Part shown: positions 48,201 to 59,133 of the stretch, one piece after another
Position numbering within the stretch: position 1 is the first letter of the stretch
How the letters are laid out: the number at the start of each line of letters is the position of its first letter
Source: Reticulascus tulasneorum
Lineage: Eukaryota > Ascomycota > Sordariomycetes > Glomerellales > Reticulascaceae
NCBI GenBank assembly: GCA_001557505.1
Contig: LSAX01000001.1
Coordinates: 1,922,001-1,986,000 of the forward strand
Length of the DNA stretch: 64,000 bases
Direction of reading: 5' to 3'
The notes under the pieces: generated by a model
Told to the model about the DNA's origin: nothing
Seen by the model: only the letters and a program-made list of their open reading frames with translations
The model's database searches: none
Translations under genes and position numbers: made by a program

Positions 48201-48791
48201 TCTATGCTCTCTGCGCTAGACGACCTCTCTAAATTAGACCTCACCAATAATCTTGAGGATAGAGACGAAGACAGCGAGGTAGTTCGTGTCAGTGTGTTTA
48301 CAGAGTTGCCCCAGGTTAACCCTTCAGTCGATTACAGTATTCAACTTACTCTTTCATTCTCACGAAAACTCTATGTCACACTCTCGACCGTCTCTGACTG
48401 GGCTGATGAGAAGGACTGCTTTATGGGTAAAGGCTATCCATGCAGAGTAACTGGCTTTCCACAGAACAGGGTATGCTTGGGATACGTCAACTTCCTTCTG
48501 CCACGGCACAAGAAGTTCAAGGATGATAAAGTGTTTGTCTTCATCGACTTTTCTGCACCTAGCACCAGGCACGAGAACTGCTTCGCTACGAAAGCATTAC
48601 CAAACGACCCGGCACAGCGACTCGCTCTTAGAGTGGAAGGCAACATTGTAGACGAGGGGGACTTTAACGAGTATGTCTTCTCGAACGGCGACTCGGTTGT
48701 CTTCAAGGCGAATACCCTGACTGATATGCTGCTTGAAGATGCTAGTCGAGAGGATATTCTGAAACGTCCCCGGCGGTCATGGCGGACGTAG
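45269..48791 (+). CDS. Zinc-knuckle / GIY-YIG-like / acidic-repeat protein, with one in-frame TAG at 47232-47234
   Basis: Start ATG 45269. Exons 45269-45739, 45803-46032 and 46082 onward; from there one frame runs to TAG/48791 broken only by TAG at 47232-47234. N-terminus: two exact CX2CX4HX4C zinc knuckles (CRGCGVHGHSGVRC, CIWCQGEDHQSADC) and a third CX2CX3H-type cluster (CGFCQAKH). Middle: GYFDYV, 11 residues, then YGGQT, then ENRILYDH, a spacing that resembles GIY-YIG nuclease folds, followed by LHYYIIWRGNGHRS and a FLELLFCYAF helix. Next comes VVFLCGPRAC. After the TAG the frame continues coherently (FPKAIRAFDSL, TRLCDLLRFGVLLTE), so the stop is either removed by a 3n intron (donor GTAGTG at 47231) or is a nonsense mutation. 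A ~60-residue Asp/Glu repeat and an unknown C-terminal domain follow. No reverse transcriptase or transposase was seen. Confidence 0.7.
47938..48117 (+). repeat. In-frame hexanucleotide repeat coding Asp-Ala/Asp-Glu
   Basis: About 30 tandem GAT-NNN units, first GATGCG (Asp-Ala), then GATGAG and GATGAA (Asp-Glu), with a few GAC and TAT variants. The 6-bp period conserves frame whatever the copy number. It makes long false open frames on both strands. Confidence 0.95.
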
Positions 48792-50064
48792 TAAGATATT
48801 CTTCGTCTAAATCTGCCTGTGCTCTAGTAGCTCGGGGATGGCGTGATGATATGGATATCGCCCAGAGGAGCATCCCCCGCGTTGTGCCGCACGTGCTGCG
48901 ACGGTCTACCTGCTGAGAATTGGAACCGGAGGATGATGGACTTTTGCTTTGCCTGGACAGGATAACTTGCGGGAGTATGGAGATCGCTTGTCTGTGATAA
49001 ACTATATCGTATCGCAGACCTTCCATCTCATCCCCTCTCCGAAAGGAATCCTGGTAATAGTGTTCGGTAGCATGGTTGGCTCTTGTGGCCTTCAAGCGGC
49101 TTTGTACATACCGATTAATAAAAGAAATATTATTATATCATATTAAAAACCGAGCTAGAGGACTAAAATTATCGTTATGGATGACAAAATCGCCATGAGC
49201 GTGATCGTTATCCAGAGGGTTGACTATGCTTCGTAGCAAGGGTCCGACTAGCACTGGCCGCCTACGGATGTGACAAGGGCGGCATGAGCTGGTAGTGGAT
49301 GTCATATGTGCCTAAGGTAGTAGCCAATGACCTCGTGGCTCCCAATACCCGGTTATGTCAGCGAGGCCTCATGTGGAGCAGGCTGCAGCCAATGAAAGGA
49401 CACAGCTGTCTCGTGGGTCTGGCAAAAGAATCCGCCCGACACCCCCAACCCCAAAATGCATTACATACCACGTACGTCCATGGTACACTAGCTTTCCAGA
49501 TATCTCCTTGGACACAAGGCTTAGCACTACTGCGCTGATTCTGGCATCATCAAGCCACATTTATGGCATTCTCGCGCGGTACGCTGTATTGCGTAGATGC
49601 TCTATAGCTCCTTTGTAAGAACTCCCGTTCTGGTTTTGAAACACCTGCCGTTGGGCGCCGTTGTAGAGAGCAGAATCCCCCATGCCATGGACTTTTTACT
49701 CGATTACAACCAGTCCACAGCTCCGGTCCCGAGATTATCGAGGCTAGACTACTGTCAACCGCTCTCTTGCATCGATTGCGCTCCCTCTCCTTGCTGTCTT
49801 TTCATTCAACCCAGTCCCTCTAACATCTGCGCAGATTGCACTTCTGTCCCCGTGACGATCCGAGTAGTCCAGACTCATCCCCCCACCTCGACTACACCTC
49901 GCATGCGCCAGGACGAGTTCGCCGTTAGTTCTCTCTACAACCATTTGCCACCCGGCTGCTGGACCGAGTTTTGCGCTGTCAGCGGAGCCTGACGAACAAC
50001 GTTGTCTTAGTCAACCCAAGCTCTCCGGCTACATCTCAGTCAAGCCGGCGTCCGTTCGTACATC
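48792..50064. other. Intergenic upstream of SLA1
   Basis: 1.27 kb. 49120-49170 is AT-rich. A 131-codon frame at 49597-49992 starts at a non-ATG or internal ATG and has no domain; it is probably SLA1 leader sequence. No gene supported. Confidence 0.4.
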
Positions 50065-53000
50065 ATGGGGTTTTTAGGAATATACAGGGCAGTTTACGAT
50101 TATGTGCCCCAGGCGGAATCAGAATTGCCTATAACCGATGGCGACCTTCTCTTCGTCCTCGAAAAGAACTCTGATGATGACTGGTGGAAGGCAAAGAAGA
50201 AAGCCAGCGCCGAAGACGAGGAGGAACCAATAGGTATAATCCCAAACAACTATATTGAAGAGGTAAGAGCAGGAGTAGAGGATATGTACCGTTGGTTATC
50301 AAAATGCTGACGCGCTTCTAGGCGGAGCCCGTCGGTACGGCTCGGGCCCTGTTCGAGTACACACGGCAGACGGACGAAGAGTTGTCTTTCCCCGAAGATG
50401 CGACCTTGGAGGTTTTTGATACCTCTGACCCTGATTGGATTCTAGTAGGGTTGGATGGTGAATTCGGCTTTGTCCCGTCCAACTACATTGAACTACAAGA
50501 ATCTCACGAGACAGCGGAATCCTACGATGTGGAGGAATCCCAACAGGCGCCACCATCACTTCCCGCGCGACCTGTGCCAGCAACCAGTGATTTCGAAGGC
50601 GTGCCTGATCGGCGAGCGATAGGCTCGGCTCCAGCACCATCCCAAGTTGACAGCCCGGCTACTGCTTTAGCTGGTGTCATTCACGGCCGTTCTTCTACTC
50701 GGGCCGCCACTTCACCTCCTCTCACTCCACAGTCTGCCGGGAACAATACATCAGAAGCATCTGACGAAGACGATGGAAGGACCCCAGCACTACCTACGCG
50801 GCCTACTTCGCAAATCCGGTCGTCAAAGATGCGGCCTGAGATGTCCACAGAGCCACGCAGAATCGACCCCGAAATTATTGAGCCTTCACCAGTCCACCGG
50901 ACGCCAGGCGGGTTTCACATGTACAACATTAACGAAATGGTATCAGTCATGGGAAAGCGGAAAAAAATGCCCACAACTCTCGGGATTAATCTGGGCACTG
51001 GAACTATCCTGGTTGCCCCAGAGAGAGCTCAAGATGGGCCCTCCCATGAGTGGACGGCTGACAAGATGACCCACTATTCTCGTGAGGGCAAGCACGTGTT
51101 TCTTGAGCTCGTCAGGCCTAGCAAGAGTGTGGACTTTCACGCCGGTGCTAAGGACACTGCTGAAGAAATTGTGAGTGCCTTGGGTGAGCTGGCTGGAGCT
51201 ATAAGGGCAGAGGGCTTGAGAGATGTCATATTAGCAGGGACCGGCCAGAGCCAGAAGAAAGGACAAGTTCTGTACGACTTCATGGCACAGGGTGATGATG
51301 AAGTCACGGTTGCTGTTGGCGATGAAGTCCTCGTCATCGACGACACAAAGAGCGAGGAATGGTGGCAAGTCCGACGGCTTAAAAACGGCAAGGAAGGGGT
51401 AGTACCGAGCAGTTATATTGAAGTCACTGGAGTTCTCACCCCGCCACCCAGCTCCATGGGGTTGAGCTTGGCGAAGTCTACGGTCGAACAAAACCGATTG
51501 GAAGAGGTCAGGTTGACCAAAGAGGCCGTCAAAACACATCAAAAGGACACCGCACAGCAGGTAGGGCCAGGAATGCAGCTGCCCGAACGAGGTAGCAGTC
51601 TTCTGGCAAGAGATAATGGTAATAACTCTGGTCAACAGCGGAGCAAACGCGAAAACGGTCGGGCTGAAAGCGGCAGTCAGCCTCGGTCCTCCAAGTCCAG
51701 TAAGCAAAGATCCTATCCGTCTTTTCCCTCACAAGGTATTGCTTATTGATATTCGCAGAACCTGATTCCTCCAAAGTCCGCACTTGGACCGATCGGTCAA
51801 AATCTTTCAGTGTCGAGGCGCAGTTCCTAGGTCTGAAGGACGGTAAACTCAACCTTCACAAAATGAACGGGGTCAAGATTGCAGTACCCATTGCAAAGAT
51901 GTCGGTAGAAGACCTTGAGTACGTGGAGCGCGCGACCGGCATTTCTCTTGACGAGGACAAGCCGTTATCCAACGTCAAGAAAGCCATGGCCGCTTCTGAA
52001 AACCGCAAAGCTTCGGGCGCTTCTGACAAAGTCAGTGCTGGTGCGACAGTGGAGCAAGCTCGAAAGTCAGAGTATGATTGGTTCCAATTTTTCTTGTCTT
52101 GCGATGTTGCTGTCGGCCTATGTGAGCGATATGCTCAGGCATTCGCAAAGGATTCCATGGATGAGAGTGTCCTGCCAGACGTGGACGCTGCCGTGCTTCG
52201 TACTCTTGGTCTTCGAGAGGGCGATATTCTCAAGGTCATGCGGACACTAGATGCGAAATATAGTCGGACAGGGTCACGAAGTAAGCGCAACGTTAGTTTT
52301 GCGGGCGACCAGGGCGGTGGCGATTCCGACGGAGAGGGCAATGCTGCTGGTGGCCTATTCTCTGGACCAGGAGGTGCTCTGCGCAATAACACGAGGAAAG
52401 GTAGGCCCGCTCCAGCTATACAGACGAGTGACGTTGTGGACCCAAAGGCCTTTTCACGCATGGATGAGTCCAAGGTCGACGACCACATGGATTCCAAATC
52501 CCCTACGGCTTCCGCACCTGCAGTCGTAGGCCCTGGGTCGAAAGGGGCCAGTGGGTTTGACGATGATGCATGGGACGTGAAACCAGTAAAAGAAGCGCAA
52601 AGAGCCACAGCTCCTCGCACGGCCGAGCCCGTCCCGACGAGAAAACATACACAACAACAACCTCTCACCGGTTCTATGCAAGAACTCTCTCTTCTAACCG
52701 CCCCTCTTGAACCAACGAAGGTGCAGCCTGCCCAAGCAGCCGGGACTAATTCGGACGCTACTGTCCCAACAGACGTTAGCACCGCGCAGGTAACGACCCA
52801 GCCCACCGGAGCCACCCCCTCGTTCTTCGCAACAGTAAACGCGAATCACCAAACCGGGCCTGGGGATGTTCAACCAACTCAGCAGACACTGCCACGCCAG
52901 CGGCCTGCGGTACCAGCATTTGCAACCGGTCAAGCCTCTCTTATGCCGCCACCCCCTCCTCGAGCTCTGTCAGCTCCTCAGTCCGCTCAGCCAAGTGCAT

Positions 53001-53753
53001 TTGCTCCACCTCCACTGCTTCCTCAGATGACAGGCGTCTCTGGCCAGGGTGGATATCAGGCTCAAGTCGCGCCACCAGGTCAGAGCCTGGGCGAGATACA
53101 CCAGGCGCGGCTGCAGCAACAGTACGCCCAGCACATGCAACAGCAGATGCAGAACCCGTCCATCAATGCGTATACTCTTCAAGCCCAGGGGCCTGGTGTC
53201 ATGCCCTTCAATACGGCCCTTCAACAACCGATGGGCCAGTTTATGCAACCGATGATGACTGGTGCACATCCTGGTCAAAGTCCATTCGCTGATCCCATCA
53301 GATCCGCTCAATTCTCTCCAATCCAGGCACAAGCTACAGGGTTTCCTACCCCGTATTCCCAACAACAATCATTCACGCAAATACCCAACGGGAACATTAA
53401 CTCGTTTCTTCCGCCCGCTATGGAACCACAGAGAACAGGGGCTCCTGCGTTCCAGCCTCAGCCTACCGGTGTTGGAGGATATAATTCTATAGGTGGGGGC
53501 GGGCCGATACCTCCACAACCACTGTTGCCGCAGAAGACTGGTCCGCCTCCACCAGTCCGGTTTGGAGTCTCGGCTGATGCAAAAAAGCTGATGCCACAGG
53601 CAACAGGACGGCGGGCAAACCTCTCCCAAGCAAGTAAGTATTCAACCCCATCGCCCTCGTTTCGAGACACCACATTGCGTCATATATGTTCAAATTCACT
53701 TTGGACAGCTAGTAACCTTTCTTACAGCTCCGCAGAATCCATTCGGATTCTAG
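50065..53753 (+). CDS. SLA1: Sla1, endocytic actin-patch SH3 adaptor
   Basis: Sla1 links cargo and clathrin coats to Arp2/3-driven actin at endocytic sites. Exons 50065-50262, 50322-51699, 51759-53633 and 53728-53753 encode 1,158 aa. SH3-1 is at residues 5-66 (YDYVPQAESELP, DDDWW, IPNNYIE), SH3-2 at ~71-125 (ALFEYTRQTDEELSF, VPSNYIEL) and SH3-3 at ~378-432 (VLYDFMAQGDDE, WWQVRR, VPSSYIEV). The SHD1 cargo-binding domain is at ~534-590 (RTWTDRSKSFSVEAQFLGL). A SAM-like SHD2 is at ~631-695. The C-terminus is Gln/Pro-rich with LxPQxTG-like motifs (LLPQMTG, LLPQKTG, LMPQATG), the type phosphorylated by Ark/Prk kinases. The 26-nt last exon gives the conserved NPFGF end. All four joins keep frame and match the family. 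Confidence 0.96.
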
Positions 53754-54790
53754 ATTCGCAAGTTATAAAGCAATACGAGGACGCTAGATGGTCCGGTTCG
53801 CGTTTTGCTTCATTGGACACGATGTACAATCGGCACACTGTATATATGTTCCTCATCCTTTACCGCCTATACATGGAAGTGATGTCTTCTCAGCCTAGCT
53901 TGTTAAGTGCGGGTAGGGCGTCTGGCTGCCAGTTGGTGCGCTTTCTAAAATCTTTACACGATATGCTACTGTCGTGCGCATACAGCTACTGGGGACGATT
54001 TGGTCGATGTTGGGAGGCACCCATAAACACCCACGAAGTTCTGTCCTCCTAGCAACGAAATCCACCTTCAGGCTCCGTATGTATATATGTCCATTACCAA
54101 ATAGCATTCACTCCTTTGGCCAATTTGTTCGACCTGCCAATTTCACGGACTGGCACTGTATGTGTAAGAATAAAAAAGAGCAGGTAGTTAACATGCTAGT
54201 CCATCACGCAGAGAGTACGTACTCTGGACACACGACACTATGCAACTAAAATATAGCAAGATGAGTGTAGCTGAAATAACCTTTCCAGATCGCAGTTTCT
54301 GCCTCGGGAAGCCTTCAAAATCAAACTCAAATTGAGGGCCGCATAACGCAGTACCAACCGGCCTTCAGTTTCCGAAAACTTCCCTCGTTTGCGCAACCTA
54401 TCCGATATCTCGTGCACAGTGGAACTCTGCCCAATAGCCATATTTGCAACACAGCTAACAAGGCACCGTCGCATCATTACCACCTGTGCAGGACTATGTC
54501 CTCAGTTTCTGTCACTCCAGTATGGAATAGATGCCATCTGCACCAGGGACAATGTGGACCAAGCAGCTTCTGACGAAGAAGATAATGTTGCGGTACAAGG
54601 GTGAGTTGGATCCGCAGTAATTGTCGAATCGGCAGCTTCCAGTGCTGATCACAAATGCTCCCTATGAGCCACAGAAACCCCTGGCCGGTATCTCTGACAG
54701 TGCAAGCAGCGCAGGTGGGTTGCATGGGTTTCAGAACAAGAAGTGAAGGTCGTGCTCTCGGATGCTAAGTGTCGACAATCCGAAGGAATG

Positions 54791-54847
54791 CTATCGTCGC
54801 CATGAGCAGCTATCGTCGCCATGAGCAGCTATCGTCGCCATGAGCAG
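54791..54847. repeat. Three-copy 19-bp tandem repeat
   Basis: Three identical tandem copies of CTATCGTCGCCATGAGCAG, followed by a partial diverged copy (CTATGGTCACG). It is in non-coding DNA between convergent genes. Confidence 0.95.
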
Positions 54848-55166
54848 CTATGGTCACGCCATTTAAGGGAGTTCGGGAGTGTAAGACCGGTAACACGATC
54901 CATAGAGGGTCACACAAACCGGAGTGTGGCGCACAGTCCCAAGAACAACCTTGCTACTCATGGAGTGTGACATTCTAGACCAGGCAGAGCCTCGACATCT
55001 TAGTCAAGAGATACAAAGGATGCATAAAAGTAGCCCGCTTGAAATAAGATCCTTAGGTAATATCTGGATTAAGGTGGGAACAGACATAGTATTAGTGCAA
55101 CGGAGTTTTTGCTGTCCGAAGGTTCCTTGCGCTGACTGACTCCCCAATGGCTCGGGGACTCGGCCA

Positions 55167-55193
55167 GTTCCTCGTTCCTCGTTCCTCGTTCCT
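55167..55193. repeat. Short tandem repeat GTTCCTC x ~3.9
   Basis: Seven-base unit in perfect tandem order, close to the 3' end of the TLC-domain gene. It is a simple sequence repeat. Confidence 0.9.
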
Positions 55194-55292
55194 AGAGATA
55201 AGACAGGATCGTATCTATACCGATATGGCCGGCAGTTACCTTTGCGAAAAGCTACCTTGCCTGTCGCACATCACCCGCGCTGCTTCGGGCGT

Positions 55293-56360
55293 TCAAGCTT
55301 TTTGTCGTCGAGCTCGGAGGCTATCAGCCGGGAGAGATACTCCCGAACCAAGAGAAGATTCTTTTTGATGACGATCCTTTGGCTTGGCTGGCTGGAAGCG
55401 TTTGCGGACAGCTCGGATCATCATAACGAACCAATAGAAGTTGAGACCATTGAGGGTCAGGTTGCTAGCGAGATAGGACACGGCGAGCCACACAGGCACG
55501 GTGGTATTCTCGGCAGCAAACCTCATGACATCCTCCAAGCCCGTCGTAGCCGTCGCAGAAGCTAACGGGGCCTCGTCAAGTGATGGACCAATGTAAACCG
55601 CTGCCCAGATGTCCCAGAAAACCTGAACAGACTCGTAAGTGCCCCAGACCAAGCGGCACGAGAAGAAGGTAAAGAGCAACATGAGTCCATTATACAGCTG
55701 AGCCCGAGATCCTGTCATCCCAAGCTTATCGAAGAACCAATGAATGTTGAGGAAGGGCGTAGAAAGCTCCCATAAGATGAAGATGCAACCGTAGTAGTTC
55801 ACAAAGGGTCTCTAGGAGTTGGGGGTTAGGCATTTAATCCAGCGTAGAAGGGGAATCGAAGGCATCATGTAACTCACAAACCCAAGAGCAAACACGAGCA
55901 GGGCGCTCACGGCATGGGCGAGGGTTCCTAAGCCGAAGACGTCCAGGTGAAAGCTGGTTACGACAAGATCCCACAAGAAGTAACCGGCCGCAAGAGCCTG
56001 CACCATGCCAGCTGCACCAGTATAGCCCCAGATTCGCGCCTGCCAGTCCATCTCCTTGCGTTCATCATCAAACAGTATGACCCAGAATGCTAGGCTGTTG
56101 ATAAGAATGCTCTGCACAAACGACACTACGTGGGCATCCCAGTTGATTCGCCTCTTTCGAGGAAGCTGAAGATATCGTTCGCCGACCAGCAAGCGTGACA
56201 TCCAGGGAGAGAATGGGTAGTAGATAAACGAATAGAGCAGACAAGCAGCTAAGACCTCGTGAATGTGGAGTGGCAAGGTTGGGAGAGCGAAGAAGTCAGC
56301 CCAAGGCTGCGCTGCTTTCACAAGCCATGGTACTGGCGCGATGAAAAACGGATCCCTCAT
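55293..56360 (-). CDS. TLC-domain (TRAM/LAG1/CLN8) multipass membrane protein
   Basis: Exons in transcript order 55878-56360 and 55293-55811 encode 333 aa, with a 66-bp GTGAGT intron. About seven hydrophobic segments span the protein: LHIHEVLAACLLYSFIYYPF, then VVSFVQSILINSLAFWVILF, MVQALAAGYFLWDLVVTSFH, LAHAVSALLVFALGF, VNYYGCIFILWELSTPFLNI, LYNGLMLLFTFFSCRLVWG and LTLNGLNFYWFVMMI. The WELSTPFLNIHWF motif and the helical pattern are typical of TMEM56/TLCD4-type TLC proteins in fungi, not of ceramide synthase, whose Lag1 motif is absent. A role in membrane lipid homeostasis is inferred. The ATG at 56358-56360 is the first in frame. Divergent from COG8 over 0.8 kb. Confidence 0.88.
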
Positions 56361-57165
56361 TGTCTTCCACGCCCCCTTGGATGTGTGGTAAGGATAGATG
56401 CACTTTAAACCCAAATAAAAATTAAGGTGAGGGAAACAATGGAGTGTGGGGTTTCGTGAGGTTCTCGTCACTCGTGGAGCACGGCTGGGGAACAACGAGG
56501 CAGGAAGGTGATGACAAGGCTGAGTTTAGCTGAGTTGTCACTTGGGACGAGGTTTGTTGGGGAAGTATCCCAAGCTAGCAGGGGTGACCTGGCTAGGAGA
56601 TGGACCTAGGTACATCGGCAAGCCATTCTCATTGGAGGTCTTCAACGCCCTCCAGCACCCATGACTAACCAAAATCGGGAAGGATGAGGAGGTACGAGGA
56701 GGCTGTGTCGAGAGGTGAGGAGTCCTGTAATCCGTACTCTGGAAAGTAAAATGTCTGCAAGTTACTGATGAATCACAGACATGGCCGGGGGGATGCGCAA
56801 TGCTAAATAACATGGCAGCTCGTACCCGCACTAATTAGTGTGCCCGAGCCTGCGTACCTTACCCTAAGTTACCTACCTTAGGTACCTTAAGTACCTAAGT
56901 AGACATACTGATAGGTGTCCCCACATCATCCATCCCCCACCCCCCGTAGAAAGTAATTGGCTAGGTAATAATAGGTCAATCGTAGGGGATTTCTCGCCCG
57001 GACTTACGAGCGCATAGGTAGATGGCAGTCAAATTCACTAGCAAAGTGCGTTCGGTTTCTCGACCTGCATCCCCACCATGATCATTCAAGCAAACCACCG
57101 CACAGGTCATAGTTGACTTTTGGAGGACCGAAACAACAGAAAGACAAGGCGATGTCTAGTTGAAA
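56361..57165. promoter_or_regulatory. Divergent promoter region TLC gene/COG8
   Basis: 805 bp. 56855-56905 is one of the densest clusters of TACCTTA/AGGTACCTTAAGTACCTAAG-type words in the window. No gene seen. Confidence 0.5.
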
Positions 57166-58494
57166 ATGGCTGAACTTCTACTCGATTTGCTTACGACCCA
57201 GCAAAACTCCCTACGGGATTTGCCAAGGACGGTGGCCAAATCCACTAAGCTTTCATACTTAACATATGTAGCGGAGCAGCCACCAGCGTCTCTGGAGTCT
57301 ACAGAGCCTCCGCTTCTGGCTCAATCGTCGCAGTCCTTGTTGATTGCACTCCAGAGTGTTTCCAAGCGATCCCACAAGGCTATAGTAGACTCTGCTCTGT
57401 GTCACTCGTCGCTAGACAAAGCTCTCCCTGGTTTGGTTGCCTGCGTCGCTGAGTTGCAGAATGACATCCCGAAGTTGGACTCGGAGGCCCTGTCATTCTC
57501 CTCTACCTATAGCAAATCTATCGATAATCATTACTTGTCTAAGCGGAGAAAGGCACTCCTCTTGTCGCGAAATGTCGAGCGGTTGGTTGACGTGCTGGAG
57601 TTACCCACATTATTGTCTTCGGCTATATCAGCCGTGCCCGTCAACTACGCATCTGCCTTGGACCTGAATGGACACATAAGAAGGCTGCATACCTTATACC
57701 CAGCTTCTCCTCTAGTCACCCTGGTGTCTCGCCAAGTTGATGAAGCTATTCATCGGATGACCGCCGACTTGGTTGCAACCCTCAAAGCCCCAGGTCTTAA
57801 GCTAGCTACCTCCTTACGGACGGTCAGTTGGTTGAGACGAATTCTCCCCGACCCCGGTTCCTTGAATTCAGATGGCCGTGGTGCGCAAGAAAGAACCCTC
57901 GCCCTTCTCTTCTTGACATGTCGTGTCACCACCCTCGACACCACCCTCGGGGCCCTGGAACCTTTGCGAGAATTGGCGGACGAAGAAAAAAACAGGCAGA
58001 AAAACAACAATAATGCTCAGTCATGGTCTGGTGGGCAACAGACTGAGCGCTATCTTAAGCGTTATGTCGAAATTTTTCGCGAACAAAGCTTCGGCATTGT
58101 CTCCATGTTCAGAAGCATATTTCCCGACACTGGAGTGCAAAGCAACCATCATCGCGAATCAGAAGATCCTCTCCAACCTCTCCCTTCGGTGCTGTCAACA
58201 TTTCCATTGTATCTCGTAGGGATGCTTCTTGAGGCACTGCGGGACTATCTGCCTGTGATCAAGGACCAAGCTGCTCGGGACAGTATTCTCACGCAGGTCT
58301 TGTACTGCTCTGGAAGTTTGGGTAGACTAGGGGGTGATTTCGGGGTCCTCCTGGCTGGTCTGGGATCCGATGATGGTACAGCTGCTAGGGAGTCAGAGTG
58401 GGTTGACATTGTCAAGCGTCACCGTTTGCTTGCAGGACGATTGGAGTCAGTTATAGGAGATTACAGGGGTGCCAGTGTGAAGGAGACAAGGTAG
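57166..58494 (+). CDS. COG8: Conserved oligomeric Golgi complex subunit 8
   Basis: A subunit of the COG tether, lobe B, for intra-Golgi retrograde vesicles. It is a single exon of 442 aa with no introns detected. The start is the ATG at 57166-57168; an upstream ATG (57151) leads at once to a stop. Family blocks: LSYLTYVAE, SQSLLIALQSVSKRSHKAIV, KRRKALLLSRNVERLVDVLE, LPTLLSSAISAVPVNYASAL, DLNGHIRRLHTLYP and APGLKLATSLRTVSWLRR. The middle region carries a short polar insert (NRQKNNNNAQSWSGG). It is helical throughout, as expected for CATCHR tethers, with no membrane segment. It is somewhat shorter than some orthologs; the C-terminal end is poorly conserved. Divergent partner of the TLC gene. 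Confidence 0.93.
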   Translation: MAELLLDLLTTQQNSLRDLPRTVAKSTKLSYLTYVAEQPPASLESTEPPLLAQSSQSLLIALQSVSKRSHKAIVDSALCHSSLDKALPGLVACVAELQNDIPKLDSEALSFSSTYSKSIDNHYLSKRRKALLLSRNVERLVDVLELPTLLSSAISAVPVNYASALDLNGHIRRLHTLYPASPLVTLVSRQVDEAIHRMTADLVATLKAPGLKLATSLRTVSWLRRILPDPGSLNSDGRGAQERTLALLFLTCRVTTLDTTLGALEPLRELADEEKNRQKNNNNAQSWSGGQQTERYLKRYVEIFREQSFGIVSMFRSIFPDTGVQSNHHRESEDPLQPLPSVLSTFPLYLVGMLLEALRDYLPVIKDQAARDSILTQVLYCSGSLGRLGGDFGVLLAGLGSDDGTAARESEWVDIVKRHRLLAGRLESVIGDYRGASVKETR

Positions 58495-59133
58495 AGAGTC
58501 CTTAGACGTCCTCACTGCATTCGCGATTACATGTACATGCACCTAGGTAAGTATCATTTGTTCAGGAGCGGAACGTGTTTGCAGACCGAGGACACGAGGC
58601 TTTGCCGTATCGCCAATGAACAAGTCTCCCTTTACAAGCAAATACACCGCGCATAACACATTCGATGTGAGATATGTAGAAGTCATATGCCACTCTCTCT
58701 GTGACGGGCTGCGTACCTGGTATGGGGTTGTTTGCCTTGGCGAGCCAGGCCATACAAAGCTTAAAAGTGGTTCCCCAAGTCCTCCGAAGTCCTCCGGGAT
58801 GCCGCCTAAGCGCATATAGTCTTGGCAAGCTCGGGGCTCCCGGGTCTCTGACTCCCTTAGCTGCATGTTTTGGTTCCTCTTCCTTGGTCGTTCCACTAGT
58901 GAGTGACTGTGACAAGTAGGGAGGGTATTCGCGTTTTTAGAGCTGGATATCATATTCGCTGCCAAGTTCAAATCACCCTTTTTCCCATCATGTTTTTTCT
59001 GTAGTGAGCCGTAGCAAAGCAATCTGCAGCATGGCGCAAAGGAACATCGGAGTATTTTACCAAACGTCAGCGCTTCTGCAGCAATTTCTGCTTGCCAAGT
59101 CCTCCGTGTCATGCTCATGAGCCTGTAGCTCCA
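58495..59133. other. Intergenic COG8/HEM25
   Basis: 639 bp. A minus-strand frame of up to 191 codons (58543-59118) has no recognisable domain and no ordered composition. No gene supported. Confidence 0.4.

Larger units (their letters stand above)
53754..55292. other. Intergenic SLA1/TLC gene (convergent)
   Basis: 1.54 kb. It contains two short tandem repeats listed separately. No gene supported. Confidence 0.4.

Noticed and set aside
47723..48247. Long minus-strand and alternative-frame ORFs rich in Ser, His/Pro or Ile/Phe
   Set aside because: They are shadows of the GATNNN hexanucleotide repeat, which is open in most frames; the plus-strand Asp/Glu frame fits the flanking protein.
58543..59118. 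191-codon minus frame
   Set aside because: No recognisable family or order; overlaps the start of HEM25's upstream region and has poor fungal coding character.
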